Of a DNA stretch of 64,000 bases, positions 33,950-46,426 are shown piece after piece. The DNA is taken from contig BEXV01000297.1 in the NCBI GenBank assembly GCA_003118195.1, positions 101,700 to 165,699 on the forward strand, given 5' to 3'. The number at the start of each line of letters is the position of its first letter. The stretch's first letter is position 1. The stretch comes from Hemicentrotus pulcherrimus. Its lineage: Eukaryota > Echinodermata > Echinoidea > Camarodonta > Strongylocentrotidae. Below the pieces are notes generated by a model. It had not been told where the DNA came from, searched no databases, and saw only the letters and a list, made by a program, of their open reading frames with translations. The position numbers were made by a program, and so were the translations under genes.

Positions 33950-36900
33950 TGATCCATCTCTCTTTCTCCCTTCCATGTCTGATGGGAGCTTCTTTTACAG
34001 AGGGTGCAGCCTCACTTTCATGGTCCATGATTTACATCGGGTGTTGGCGTATTATGCCCTCAACATTTAAACGCAAAGAAGAGCCTAATTTCTGATACCA
34101 AAGAGTTCTAATGATTCAGAACCATCGGCTCATTTGCCCAGTAAAATAAGATAATACAAACTCATCATGGTAATAATGAAGGTGGGTGGCGAGAATCATT
34201 CAGTACAGACACTAACTTGATTAATAGATCTGCAGACGACACCTGGTACAAAAAAAGATATATAACACACAGAAATGAGAAGGGAAAATGGAGATAATTG
34301 CATGATTTAAAAATCGTTTGCTCAAGTCAGGGTTTTTTCACGTTAGACAAAGGAAATTAGACATTGATATCGTGGATGTACACAGCTTGATACGTTTTGT
34401 GATTTATTGTGTCACATCTAAAATATATTCATAATCAGGAGCATATTATACAAACACATTTTCGTCATGGTGTCTGTATGCTATTGTTCGATTACAAAGA
34501 TTATGAACAGAATATTCTAGGTGATGATGAACTAACAATGTTCAGTTGACGTCAAGATTTTTACGCAGGTGCAACCTACATAATCAAGAGCCTGTTAGGA
34601 GAGAGGAGAAATTCAAGTTCGGTAAGTAACACTGGGTTGTTATAGACAAAGAGATAGCGCCAATAATACTTGAAATCAAATATGAAGCTTTTTAGCGAAA
34701 TGAAAGGATATTGAAGCGATTTTAATTATTATTCCAAAAAAATGCTCATAACAAAAACGCATTGAAGAAACTAGGTTAGAGTTTTATTTTTCGAACATTC
34801 GATTTCATCGAGCGTGTTTAGATTTTCCCATTTCTCATTTTCAGTATTTTCAGTATCTCCGTGTTATTAAACCGCATTTTGGGCTTTGTACTCAAATGGT
34901 TCATTCCCTTACCCCAAACAAGCCCATGTTTTATGAAGGACATACTTCACGATTTAAACCTCTGTATTTTAAATGATGCGTGTTTTGTCTCTCATTTTTG
35001 TCTAATTAAAGACACAAACAGGAAAATCGCGGACATTGTATTGATATTTATGAATACCATACTAATCTTGATATTCCTGGTATAATGTTCGCTGTACATT
35101 ATTTGTTTTCACATTAAAAAATCATAAACAGAATACAAACTACGAGGGAGAAATAAAGTATTGGCGCTTCGAGCATAGTGATAAAAAAATTAGATTTACT
35201 GATGCTAAAATATCAACAAACAAAACGACACAAATCCTATGTTTTGTTGCCATATTGCTACTAACAAACATCTGAAGAAGCAAGACAATAGAATTTCGAA
35301 CTGAACGTGTCAGAATAACCATTAGAATAATTTATTTCTACCCTCTCACCCCACTGTACTTTGCGTTCAATGTTTCTTTTCCATTTCTAAAGATGTCGGT
35401 AAATATTTGATCTTCGTTTCAAAACCCTCGAACTTCAATAGTTGTCATAAATCACATCTTACATTATGAGAGAAGCTCGTAGTAAACAACGTATTCAACA
35501 ATATAAAGTCAATCTATACCAATTGTATTCATCTACTCCAAGGTTAGGAGCAAAACCACACTGAAAATAATACCAAACATCATTAGGTGAGATCGCACCC
35601 GTCCATAGGTATTTCTCCAGTGATTAATATGCCAGAGTTTCCCCATAAAGAAATGGTGAAATTGCGGCGCGATATGATATTCCGAACCATTGATGTATCA
35701 CGCGTGTACATTTGAATTGAATAGATATCACATCACCTGCACAAAATGCTGTAGAACTTTTAGCAAGGCGATACATGTAAGCGGGCAAGCGGACACCGCA
35801 GGCGACGATGCCAGCGACAGGGGGTACGCTATTTATGGTGAAAACATAGACGAGTTTATATCTAAAATAAACCGATTTTCGTCATTTTCGTTTCTTTAAA
35901 CTAACCACAATGTTATTGACATGCACATTCCGTATATTTTCCTCATGAAAATATTTATCAGATTTCAATATTGGACCATGAAATTTAAATATTGGAAATA
36001 ATATTTGTTTAAACTAATCAATCATCCATCAACATTTGTTTCAATGGTTTCAAATCTTTTTTTAAATGAATAATCAAAGTTTGTGTAAATGTTTCAAAAT
36101 AAGAAATGTTGACAATTGTTTCTTAGATTGATATGTATACACAATACTTTGTTTTCTTTACAAATGTTGCTTTGCTAAGGGTATTTGTTCAATGTACGCA
36201 AACGTTTTGTCAAGTTCTAATTTCACAAAATGTTCTGTTTTGTTGAACGTGTGAATAGAATACAAAAACGCATTTTTATCAAAATAATGTTCTTTCGATC
36301 ATTTGCCTCCCCAGTGTAATGTGCAATAATGTATCATTCACTTTTCATCTAATGTATCTATAACCCTGATGTGTACTCAACTCATCTACAATATTTAGCA
36401 GATGTTTTTGTTCCTTCATGCAAGCCTTCCAGGTTCATAAAAACCTAAAGGCAGGGACAAAAAATACACATAACAATTACCACCATAATGTTGTCATTAA
36501 TCACACAATCCCATAAAATGAAGACAGCATTTTTACTTGAACTTGAACTCGTTTTCCTGTTAGCTGCCTTTGACAATAGCTGTAATAAATCAGAATTAGC
36601 TATTCCAAATCTTTCCTTTAGAAACATGATGAAAAATAAAATGCGCGGCAGCAGTACATTTCGAAGAAAAGAAGGAAAATTTGATCAACACTCTTAAAGC
36701 TGAAATTGTTTTCTCAACAAGACATATAACATCTCTTTATCTAAACTGCTGCTTAAGTAATTGTTTGATTTTCTCATATTCATTTATTGCTAAGTTGGTT
36801 GATGTTCGGTTTTTATTGCGAATCAGATCTTAGAAACGCATGACTCATATTGCCAGTGCCTATATAAAATATTCTACAGTATATAGAGAGACAAGATAAA

Positions 36901-39900
36901 ACCTCTTCTACAAAAACAAAATGATTTGAATATAATTAACATTCATTAAGCATTTTATACTTGGGAAACACATTTTAAGACAAATTGAAAACAAGAATAC
37001 CAATGAAGACAAATAATATGCACGAAACAATTTCTACTGCAACCTTAAAAATAAAATATTTGTTGCATTTAGCATTTAGAGGTTCTTGCCCAACATTATA
37101 AAACAGACGTTTAAAATTGGAAGATATTGTCTTTAAAGAACAAAACCATTTACTCTTTGGCATATCATAAACCCGATGATAATGATGCCTTCAGAATTAC
37201 GGTATATGAATAACATTGAATTACCGGGGTAGTTGGCTATTCTGTATAATTATGATATTGCCATATTCTCAGTTGATGACTCTATAAGCATGATACATTC
37301 TTACTCACCCAGTGACGTCAGAAATAAGAAAAATCAGAGCAAGTTATATACCGACCCCATTCGTCATTATTACAGAAGTTTTTTTTCAGTAAATCCATAT
37401 TTAGAAATTTTTGTGGACCATTAAAGATAAGAATTTTAAAATAATGTTATCTAACAGTTATTCTCGTATTTTGCAATATATCTATCTATAAACCTCAATT
37501 CATTTCTGCACTAATTGAAATATAACTATTATTACTTGTTTATGCCCGTCCATTCATGTTTTTAATGACAAAAAGGAAAACAATCAGGCTTTCCCTAGTC
37601 TGTTTAGAATTTATTTTAACTAAAATAATATATTCAAAGATTTTCCCCTCTTTATATTAAAGCTCGTGCATATCTTTTGTTTTCAAGAAAGGACTGCGCC
37701 TTTTCGATCTTAGATAATTCTTTTTATTTAGTTGCTGTAACCAGTATGATGAACATTGAACTTTTGTTTCACTTATCGACTATTGAAATGCTTAATGACA
37801 GCAGTGACAAGACGTGAAGAAATGAGATTCACTGAAACCAACAGAATAATGTCAGGGACAACGGCATACATATATATATTCATATCACACCTGTATCTCA
37901 GAGTATAGCTTCAAGAATTACGGTTATGTCCCTAAATGGGCCTGTAGAGTACAATTTGCGTCGTTCCCGCTCAAAAACAAGCTTAAATTCACACGATTGG
38001 AGGAATATTAAGACACAACATAGTCTAGTCGGCTACTCTCTATACGACATAAGTGTGTATTCGTGGGACATAAATCACCAACATACGTGTTGTTTCGTCA
38101 ATCTTTCTTCGTCAAGAGAGTCTAAAATATCTGCCAAAATAAAACCAACCAGGGCAGAGATCAGTTTTTACTTTGATATACGATTACATTTTCAGTCAAA
38201 CCATTAACGTAAGTGAGAAACTGATAAGCAATTATACATGTATTTATAACCTTTTTATTATTTCATCAGCAATATGATGATGAGGTCTGTGTTATCAGTT
38301 TCAAATTATATCAGATTTTAGGCTTTGTAGAGGGTTGGAGTTGGAGAGTGAGAAGCAAATAACCACACATAGTACCCATCTAGAATCTCAAGAACAGATA
38401 TCGATGGGGAGTCAGTACATAATAAATAATCTTCTTTTGCACCTCTTTGCTGCTAGTTTTGAGTGAACCGGGTAAAGATGACGTATGAACTTATTGTAAT
38501 TCATACCTATGATTAATCACGTCCCGTTAACGATACAAAGTAAGAGAAAGAGAGAGAGGAGGGGTATATGGCCCGCAGAAATGGGGGTGGGAACGACCCC
38601 CTGTAACAAGGAGGAGCACCGCTATCAGACATCAAAGGCACCCTTTCGGAGCGGGGTAATAAAACGACACTAACCTATCCTCACGATTCAAAGACCATGT
38701 ATATGTATTGAACACCATTGATCATCACCATTAATCATCTTCTATTCGTTTTATTGTGCAGCAATGGCCTTGGTGTCGTTCCTGCGGTTCTTCTATATCA
38801 ATAGTTATCATTTCTCTCTTTAAAACCAACTCCGTGATCATGAACGCCTCTAAATATTCAAAGAGAAGTACACGTTTTCAAGCCAGAGTTTAGTTTTATT
38901 TATTTCTTTTGATGTGTTTAGTGCAGTGGTCTTGCCCTCAGGTATACAGGTGTCCCAAAAGAAATGTACTTTAATCTACAAAAGCCTGAGAGTTCATCCC
39001 TAACGTGCGAAGCCGCAATCACACAGAAGAAAGCAATATATTAACTTCCAAGTTTCTCCCATCAAAAAAGAGAAGACCACAGCCTGCTTCTGGAACAAGA
39101 AGAAAAGAAAGAAATGATAATCTTTTGCCATTTTTCACAAGGTTACTTTTTGATAGTGTGACTATTCTTGTTATTACATGCCAAGTTAGCAGATAATCCT
39201 CCAGTATGGTTCAGGAACATCACGTGAACTCTATATAACCTACTTCGACCATTATCAGGTTTATTATCATCTTAATAAGCATCATCGTGTAGCCCTAATT
39301 TTGAAATTAGCCTAGGTCTACATCCTTTCCATCCAGAACCCCCCCCCCCCCTCCTCTGCTGCTCGTTATGATCATGGATCTTGAAAAAGGCAGCAATTTA
39401 AACCACACATAAAGTTCCCTCCTTTTTTATTCTAATAACTATCTAACACATTTTAACAAGTTTTAACTGTTTTTTCACTCCCTGGACATGCAGGACATGC
39501 CGGACAATGGATGTTATATAAATGAATTATAGACACTCATGACAATCTGGGGCCAGGGTTGGGTAGGGGTAGTTGTCTGGATTTTTTTTCTTCTTCTTTT
39601 GTTCAAGCAAAGTTGTCCAGGTACGTCCAGGTGTGCAGAGTTAGAAATAACATCGAGGTGCGCATCTTTAATACAAGGTGTGCTTGCGATCAGACGAAGT
39701 AGATGAATTATATAGTGGTCTCTGAATTCATCGTCATGGTTTTCTTTTTAAACACAATGTGTAACATTTTAATTATTATTCTAACATTACGACATTTCAA
39801 GCCAAAGAACTCATTACGCCTAGAATGGGTTATATACCCCATAATGAATAATATTTTATCAATGTGACATACTCCTTTCCTCAGAAAAGCATTGAGCATT

Positions 39901-40117
39901 GTAATCAGCATCATTCGTTGACCTGCATTATTATCATATTACAAATGCAGGCTACATGTATCTTATAATTAGTATATTTTATGAATTTCGGCGCTCCTTT
40001 AACATTTTTCATTTGACTCTTGGTAGTGCTTTTATTAGAAGTAGTTTGCTTAGGGCTTTTCTCAATGAAACATTCTACTCATCTAATATACAAAATTAAA
40101 ACTCACTTCATCCAAAT
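33950..40117. other. Long non-coding stretch, no recognised gene
   Basis: Over 6 kb of AT-rich DNA with short frames only. Points seen: a CpG-richer 80 bp at 35,780-35,860 inside an open frame (Gly, Asp and Ala rich) with no domain; a G/C patch at 38,555-38,665; a C-run at 39,341-39,352. A 59-codon frame at 36,518-36,694 starts with a hydrophobic MKTAFLLELELVFLLAAF, but the acidic residues inside it make a signal peptide doubtful. Confidence 0.5.
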
Positions 40118-40363
40118 TCATCCGCAATCTGCATACACAGTCAGTATTGAATGATCTTCATATATTTGTGGATGGATTGGAAGGCAGTTTTCCATGTGTG
40201 TTCGATCAAAGTCAAATGCTTCATCAAATTTAAATCCTCCCGCTCGAACTCTCTCCGAATGTGGAAGAAGTGAATGCATTTGAATATAATTAATCATGGC
40301 ATTAGTTAGGAGGAGGGAATAGGGGGTATCATTATCGTGACTACATTCATGTCTTAGATCTCT
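40118..40363 (-). CDS. Candidate terminal exon on the minus strand, function unknown
   Basis: The minus strand is open for about 80 codons after a possible acceptor (GTTGCATTCCAG, exon from 40,363) and ends in TGA at 40,118. The composition is protein-like, with motifs such as SERVRAGGFKFDEAFDFDR and LPIHPQIYEDHSILTVYAD. No family was recognised. Its first ~55 bp overlap the LINE coding strand in antisense, which is a warning that the open frame may be partly a shadow. The rest lies outside the recognisable LINE. Confidence 0.22.
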   Translation of the reverse strand, partial: RDLRHECSHDNDTPYSLLLTNAMINYIQMHSLLPHSERVRAGGFKFDEAFDFDRTHMENCLPIHPQIYEDHSILTVYADCG

Positions 40364-40850
40364 CTGGAATGCAACACATCCGTAACGACAATGTCGTTGA
40401 TGTGTATAAATGCATTCATGAATTAGCACCAAATTATCTGCAAGAATTAATCCAGGAATACAAACCCTCACGCAATTTACGGTCATCTTCACAATTAAAC
40501 CTCGTATCTACTTCTGTGTCAACTCTTTTCTATGGTAATCGCTCCTTTTGCAAAGCTTCTGCTGAACTTTGGAACATATTACCGTTAAATGTAAAAAACT
40601 GTCAAACAGTTAGACTATTCAAACACTCAAGTCTCAAGACACATTTATTCAAAATTGCGTTCGATGATTAATTAACTCTGTTCACTTTGATGTGTATTCC
40701 ATATGTATTGTAATTTGTAGGTTTATTTGCATTTTTAGTTTTGTATAAGATGTAATTGTATACATGTCTATTTTTGTGTGTATAGCGCTTAGAGACTTCG
40801 GTGGTAAGCGCTTTATAAGTAACGTTTTTATTTTTATTATTATACATTTC
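40310..40850 (+). mobile_element. LINE 3' end: reverse-transcriptase C-terminus and tail
   Basis: The plus strand is open from about 40,310 to the stop at 40,672 and encodes the characteristic C-terminal segment of CR1/Jockey-type LINE polyproteins. It reads VYKCIHELAPNYLQELI, SRNLRSSSQ, then SFCKASAELWNILPLNV and FKHSSLKTHLFKIAF, matching the family pattern YKCLH..AP.YL, R.LRS, F...AP.LWN.LP and FK..LKTHLF. A stop lies just upstream at about 40,307 and no catalytic domain is present, so the copy is 5'-truncated. The 3' UTR ends with TATAGCGCTTAGAGACT, TAAGCGCTTTATAAGTAAC and T/A-rich repeats, the signature tail also seen on the SINEs at 26.4 and 43.3 kb. A different family from the LINEs at 29 and 46 kb. 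Confidence 0.9.
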
Positions 40851-40921
40851 TATAGCTTTTAGATTGCATACAAAAAAGTATATATAGAAAGACCGTCTAA
40901 AGTTGGTTAATTGTGAAGATA

Positions 40922-40923
<2 letters not shown>

Positions 40924-40968
<45 letters not shown>
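40924..40968. repeat. (CT)n microsatellite
   Basis: About 45 bp of uninterrupted CT dinucleotides; the longest pure one in the window. Confidence 0.97.
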
Positions 40969-40969
<1 letters not shown>

Positions 40970-40971
<2 letters not shown>

Positions 40972-43290
40972 TCGTTTGTATGTTGACCTATCACTGAAAA
41001 AACGACGTATGATTTGATTATTAAATGAAGAGAAACTATTGGAAACAGCAATCGTTGGAATATAGCAAAAATATTAAAATTCCACGGATGATTGCTAGTT
41101 ACATGAAACGGCCAAAGATGTCAACTGTTCCTTTTCATAATTTTGTTTAATCAATCGGACGAGGAATCATTTTATTTTTAAAGTATTTAATCATCCAAGG
41201 TCTTCAGTGTAAGTTTTCTGTTGTTTTGCTGTTGCGGTTTAAAGAATTGACAATGCCTAACCAGGGAGATGACTGGCCTAACCGCGTTAATAACATAACT
41301 TGTTTGTATTCAATGACAACTAAATGTTAGGTTACATATTGACATCAAAACATTTTAATGAGAGTTGATCAAAGAAGAAAATGCAAGATAACAAAATTTG
41401 TACGTTATTAACTTGTTCCATTTCTATGTAAACAATTAAATCGTACAAACATATATTCATGTATGTGTTTATGCAGTCTTAACAGGTTTCATGCCGAATA
41501 TATTAGAATCCCGTTTCATGGCAACACATACGGCAAAAATATAGCATTCCACATGTAAAGTTAGAATGCATATTTTTGTAACTTTCCCTTTCTCCGTGCC
41601 CTGTAAATCTAGTCGACGGTGCAGAAGGTAAACAGAAGGCACGTTTCTTAGTTTCAACAAAGCTCTTTTTCACCCTCTTTCTTTCGTCTGCTCTCGCAAA
41701 GACATTTCTACCAAGAATTCGCCAGTCAATAAGCGATGGTGATCGGTCATGTTCGACTCAGTAAGCTGTCAGCGCAAATCCGTCGCCTTGGTACGGCCGA
41801 ACGTCGGGGTTCTTATTCAGTCTCGTACACCCTGCTGGAAACCTGAGCTTCTGAGCGGGATTTCAGCATACAAGAAAAATGCTTTGACGGTATTTGGTTT
41901 CGTTATGCCATCCTGATGGATGTACTCAGATCAGCCCCTATCGTATCCATCTGATCAATAAAAAGAGAGTCAAACAAGACACAATATCAATGACCTGAAA
42001 AAGACATACGGAACGAGAACTGCATAAATATCATGCCGGTTCAGTGAAGATAGGAAGGAGTTTGATAGCGGGTATGGATCTAGGGAGTAGGTATGTATCT
42101 AAAACAAGATTATAGAACATGCTGTTAGGCTGTAAGAAAAATTGCATATTCATAAACGATAAGTTAACAATCTTGAAGGAATAGAATCTCAAATAGAGTT
42201 AAGTGGGTGAGTCTAAACACGGTTATTTCGGTGTCGTGATACAGGTCACGACTTTCGTTTATTATGTCGAGAAGAAAAATGTCCCGCCGGATACTATTTT
42301 TCCATAATTTTAGATAATTTTCTTTAGCATGCACTTAACTTTAATTAAGTAACTTTGCATTAATTTTCCTACTCGTTGGAAGAAAGGAAACACATGGCAG
42401 TAAAGCGTTTGATTTTATAACTTACTCATATACGCTTACACAAAGAAATACCTGTAAACCCTGTTCTCAACTGATTTCTTTCAAAATGATTAGAACATCG
42501 ACAATTTTGATACATGTTTCAATGGATCTTTTCTTGGATAATGGCCTATACCCATTGGTAATATGTAGCTCATTCTCTACAAGGTTAGTGCTATATTGCT
42601 AGGAAAACATAACATTTCAAACCAACCTGATGCAACCACAATATGTTGGAATGCAGCAATAAATAGTAGTGTACTACACAAAAATATGGAATTTCAGGCA
42701 ACTTATTTCAAGACAATAGGAAATAACCTGCGGATTATGATAATGTTTCAACAAAATCGTTTAACAACGGTAAGAAATGGTCACTGTTCTTTTTCTCTCT
42801 GCTTCATAGTAAGGGTTCTATCTGAGGGGGTGGTCTATTGACCCGAGTTTGAGAAGTTCTTCATCCTGACATATGACATACTTTCATGTCACAACCATGA
42901 TCCAACCCTTCTTCATCAGGTCACATGTTTCCTTTCCTCATCAACTATTTTACTCCTCCTTTCTAAAGGTTAGAAAGATGTCTAAATGATAAAGTTATGA
43001 GGCTTTGACGTGGAATTTCAACATTCTTTCACTTTTCATGTCAAAGGGCTAAGCTCAACAAGAAAGAGTAATCGCAATCAGACAAATATTTTGATTTTAT
43101 TAATATCATATTAGAGGTTGTCAAAGGGTAGCTTTTCATTCTTTTCATTCAGCAAAAGTGATATGTAAATTAATAAATAGGTAAATAAAAAATACAATTG
43201 TCTATTTCGGGGGTGTACATTCGAAATCAGTTTTAAAAGATAATAATCAGAGAAAATAATGGAGATTGTGCGCACATTGTGTGCGGGCAA
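40970..43290. other. Non-coding, no recognised gene
   Basis: AT-rich except for a CpG-richer patch at about 41,715-41,870 that has short open frames and no clear splice sites. An 81-codon frame at 42,596-42,841 resembles nothing known. Confidence 0.5.
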
Positions 43291-43294
43291 GCAC

Positions 43295-43380
43295 TGAATC
43301 CAATGACAGGGGTAATAGTATATTTGTAAAGCGCTTAGAGACATTTGTATTAAGCGCTATATAAAAGCTGATAGTGTCAT
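43295..43380 (+). mobile_element. SINE 3' fragment
   Basis: Matches the last part of the SINE at 26.4 kb: GAATCCAATGA, GGGGTAATAGTATA and TGTAAAGCGCTTAGAGACA appear in the same order, followed by TTAAGCGCTATATAAAAG. The tRNA head is absent, so this is a 5'-truncated copy, or a LINE tail of the same family. Confidence 0.75.
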
Positions 43381-43603
43381 CACTTGGTCTTTTAAAATGA
43401 TGTTCTTTACTTGTTTTAATGAAACATCATATGGATGGATGGCGATGTTATCTGAGGGCGTTAATACCGAGTGCAGTCAGAAGCCAGAATCTTACTCTAA
43501 TGTCCCGTACGACATGCGACATACACGAAACCTCGCTCACAAACCAAGCACCCATCGCCTACCAGAACTACATGTATGGTACTGAGGAAGTTATCCAGAG
43601 GCA

Positions 43604-43860
43604 GGGGCGAAGCCACGGGTGCCACGGGGGCAACATGCCCCCATGAAATGGCTAAAAATGAAAAGGAAAGAACAAAAGTAAAACAAAAAGTTGTTTAAGC
43701 GAGAGCGGATATGGAACATTACAGGGCTACGTTACAACCCCCCCCCCCCCCNNNNCCCCCCCCCCCCCCCCTAACATAAAAGACCTTGTAAAAATGCATT
43801 TCATCCACCGAGTGAGACAGGTGCCCCCACATTTTCTGGACCAAACATGACGGTACTGTC
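43604..43860. mobile_element. Probable MITE relative, interrupted by a poly-C gap
   Basis: Begins with GGGGCGAAGCCACGGGTGCC and a GGGGGCAACATGCCCCC palindrome like those at 6,966 and 33,725. A GTGCCCCCACATTTTCTGG motif near 43,821 may be the other end. A run of C, four N bases (43,752-43,755) and more C split the element, so its true length is unknown. Confidence 0.4.
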
Positions 43861-43869
43861 CAAAGATTA

Positions 43870-45052
43870 TGTAAAATATGAATTTCAAAAGTTTGATTTT
43901 ATATTACAAAGCACTTTGAGAAGGCTTTTTTTGCACAATCTAAAGGGGGAATATCTTACACTTACTGTTTGACGATCTAATTTTACAATGTTATCATCAG
44001 CGTAAAACTGGAAAACGAAAATCGCGCTGATATCACGAGGGGCGTTCTTTGAAGGATTTGAAATGACTAGAGGGGTAGTGTTTATATGAGACGATACATT
44101 TCATCTCTAATCTTAGGTAAGTATAGCGGACTGGATACAACCTTTGCTTCTTCCTGCATTTTATGAATAAATTTAATTTTTCTCAAAAACACACACAAAA
44201 ATGAAGATTTACTGGATATACAAGTAGAGCTTCGGAGGAAAGTGATCTTCTAAGATGTCTTGACGGGTACAATTTGCCAATTTGAGACAGCTCAAATCCC
44301 ATCGCGTCAAAGCTCGAAATTATTCCTCATCATGACAAGAAAATCCTGATAGATTTATAATGGAGCTTAATCTTGGGTATGCCCTCGATCGAAACGCTAC
44401 ATAACATCACGACATTTTATTTTATTCTGTTTCCCTGTAATATCTCGTTCGGATAAAACAGACAAGCATATTTTTAAGATACTATATGACTATTTCAATG
44501 TATTAGAATGAGGGCGCATTTTGATGTAGAAAAACGTCCGATACACGGAAATTCCATTTTTGGGCAAGTTAAGTTTAAGGCCTCTGACTAAAAAAATGTC
44601 GTCAAAATATTAACGTGTGTACATCTTCAACCTTCGAAGTCTCAAGTTTTCCAAATATTTTTTCCAGGCAATTGAGACATTCCACTATGAACGTTTTCTT
44701 TTTTCTTTCATAATTATTATTGCAGAGAAAATAACAACAAATATCTTTGTTAGTATGAATATGATGGTATGAAGATGAGATAAAAAATTCAAATATTTAA
44801 TTAATTACATTTATTAGTTTTATTTAATCAGTGAGTAGTTCAAATGACAAGCTAGAATACAAAAGGAAAACATGGGAATACCGACTGCTACAGTGACAAT
44901 ACTATTACCTTAGGGTAATAATACTGATAGAAATGTAAATAGAAGAGCTCAAAATCAAGAACAGGAATGATAGAAATACTAAACAAATACAAAGAATATA
45001 ATTCTGTATGAGATATGTTTACTAAGTGCGATTCAAGTAATGACATTGTCAT
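43870..45052. other. Non-coding, no recognised gene
   Basis: AT-rich with no repeat or domain recognised. Confidence 0.5.
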
Positions 45053-45054
45053 TA

Positions 45055-45449
45055 AAGAGAAGGTTGAGTTATGGGCAGCAGTGAACAACAATTTGTGAGC
45101 ATTTTCATTGTTATTATGCAAGTGTGGAAGAACATCAGAGAAAAAGTGTTCCCTGAAAAGCATGGCTCTTCGTACGCATTTTTATTCTACATATGACATG
45201 TGTCAGCTTAAAAATGAGAACCTCTTTTTTTATGCCACATGTTTGTATAGTCTCATATACAACTTTCTGTGTACAGCATGTGTTATTTTCACCAAGACTG
45301 GGCCAATATTTTTATTATTTTGATGATTCCAGAACCTTGCAATCAAGCAATACACCAATACTTATATGCTACATGATCAAACTTTTCTGATCGATTCTAC
45401 ACCGTTTCTTTCACAATGCAATCGCATGACCAGAACTCAACTTTATTTT
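45055..45449 (-). mobile_element. ~0.4-kb TA-flanked MITE-type element, complete copy
   Basis: The ends are inverted repeats: AAGAGAAGGTTGAGTTATGG on the left, and AAAAATAAAGTTGAGTTCTGG read inward from the right. TA lies immediately outside both (45,053-45,054 and 45,450-45,451). Read on the minus strand it aligns with 57,644-58,018; shared blocks include CATGACCAGAACTCAA-type ends, TTCTTTCACAATGCAATCGC and CACCAATACTTA(T/C)ATGCTACATG. No coding capacity. A TA target duplication is typical of Tc1/mariner-like and some other cut-and-paste superfamilies. Confidence 0.8.
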
Positions 45450-45459
45450 TAAGATTGCC

Positions 45460-46000
45460 AATTTGCTGAGTTATTTAAATATACTTGATGGGAAAATGAG
45501 AACAAAGAACGAGAGGAGAATTTCATGAAAATACACATTTGGCTTATTCTTTTCATTTCTTAGATCTCTGGGTATTGCAATGTATCTCTTCAACAAGACA
45601 GCATAAATTGTTTTGATAACCTTTGACACCTTACAACATTACAACTCCATGTTTAGACATTTTGATGTAGCTTGTTGGGATAATTTTCCAATGACTGCAT
45701 TTTATGGGATTAAGGTTTTTAGAGGAATATTTTATGATTTCTTTTTCCATGGCGTATCTTTGTGGAAAATATTGCCAAACAAGGGCCATTATGCATTTGG
45801 CAAGCATGAGCATGTCAGTAACATCGATGAAAACATCCATATTTTAAACTAATGTAAATTCTATAGTTGTCCTTTGTCATTTCTCTTGATATCATACTCA
45901 TTTTAACAAGGAAAATACTTTTCAAACAGCACATGTTTTTTTTCTTCTTCAGTCCCGAATATGACAGAACTATTTCAAGGTTAAATCATGCTTTAAGCAA
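45460..46000. other. Non-coding spacer
   Basis: Both strands are open at 45,613-45,852 (69 to 79 codons), with aromatic-rich translations and no recognisable family. Considered chance. Confidence 0.4.
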
Positions 46001-46002
46001 AT

Positions 46003-46265
46003 GAACGACATAGCATCAACGATGACGATGGTATGAATGTGACGTCGTCGAACGTGGACGTTTGTAGGAACGACATAGCATTAACGATGATAACGGTACG
46101 AATGTGACATCGTCAAACGTGGACGTTATAGGAACGACATAGCATCAACGATGACGACCGTATGAACGTGACATCATCAAGCATAGATGGTATAGGAACG
46201 ACAAAGCATCAACGATGACGACGGTACGAACGTGACATTTCAAACGTGGACGTTATAGGAACGTG
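46003..46265. repeat. 64-bp minisatellite, four copies
   Basis: GAACGACATAGCATCAACGA or close variants start at 46,003, 46,068, 46,132 and 46,196, a spacing of 65, 64 and 64 bp; a fifth partial start is at 46,259. The units are CpG-rich (CGATGACGAC, ACGTGACATCGTC). A more degraded continuation runs to about 46,420 and abuts the LINE. Confidence 0.9.
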
Positions 46266-46426
46266 ACAATATCAATCACGGTCATTCTAAGAATATCACA
46301 ATGTAAACAAGGACAGCGGACATCGTCACCCTGCATGACGGTAAGAATGACTCATCGTCGACAGCGAAGATGGTCAAAACGCCACATCGCCAACTTTGAC
46401 GATAAATGATAACAACGACCATTCTT

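Noticed and set aside
33587..34028. Overlapping frames on both strands around 33.6-34.0 kb (up to 130 codons)
   Set aside because: They cross a small repeat element and a C-run; no domain and mutually contradictory strands.
35690..35899. Zinc-finger-like CTKCCRTF pattern in a 69-codon frame
   Set aside because: Only the Cys half of a C2H2 finger is present and the expected His residues are missing.
36518..36694. Possible small secreted protein (hydrophobic N-terminus after an ATG)
   Set aside because: Acidic residues interrupt the hydrophobic core, and there is no cleavage site, splice support or homology.
45613..45852. Overlapping plus (79 codons) and minus (69 codons) frames
   Set aside because: Both strands open by chance in AT-rich DNA; neither translation resembles a known protein.
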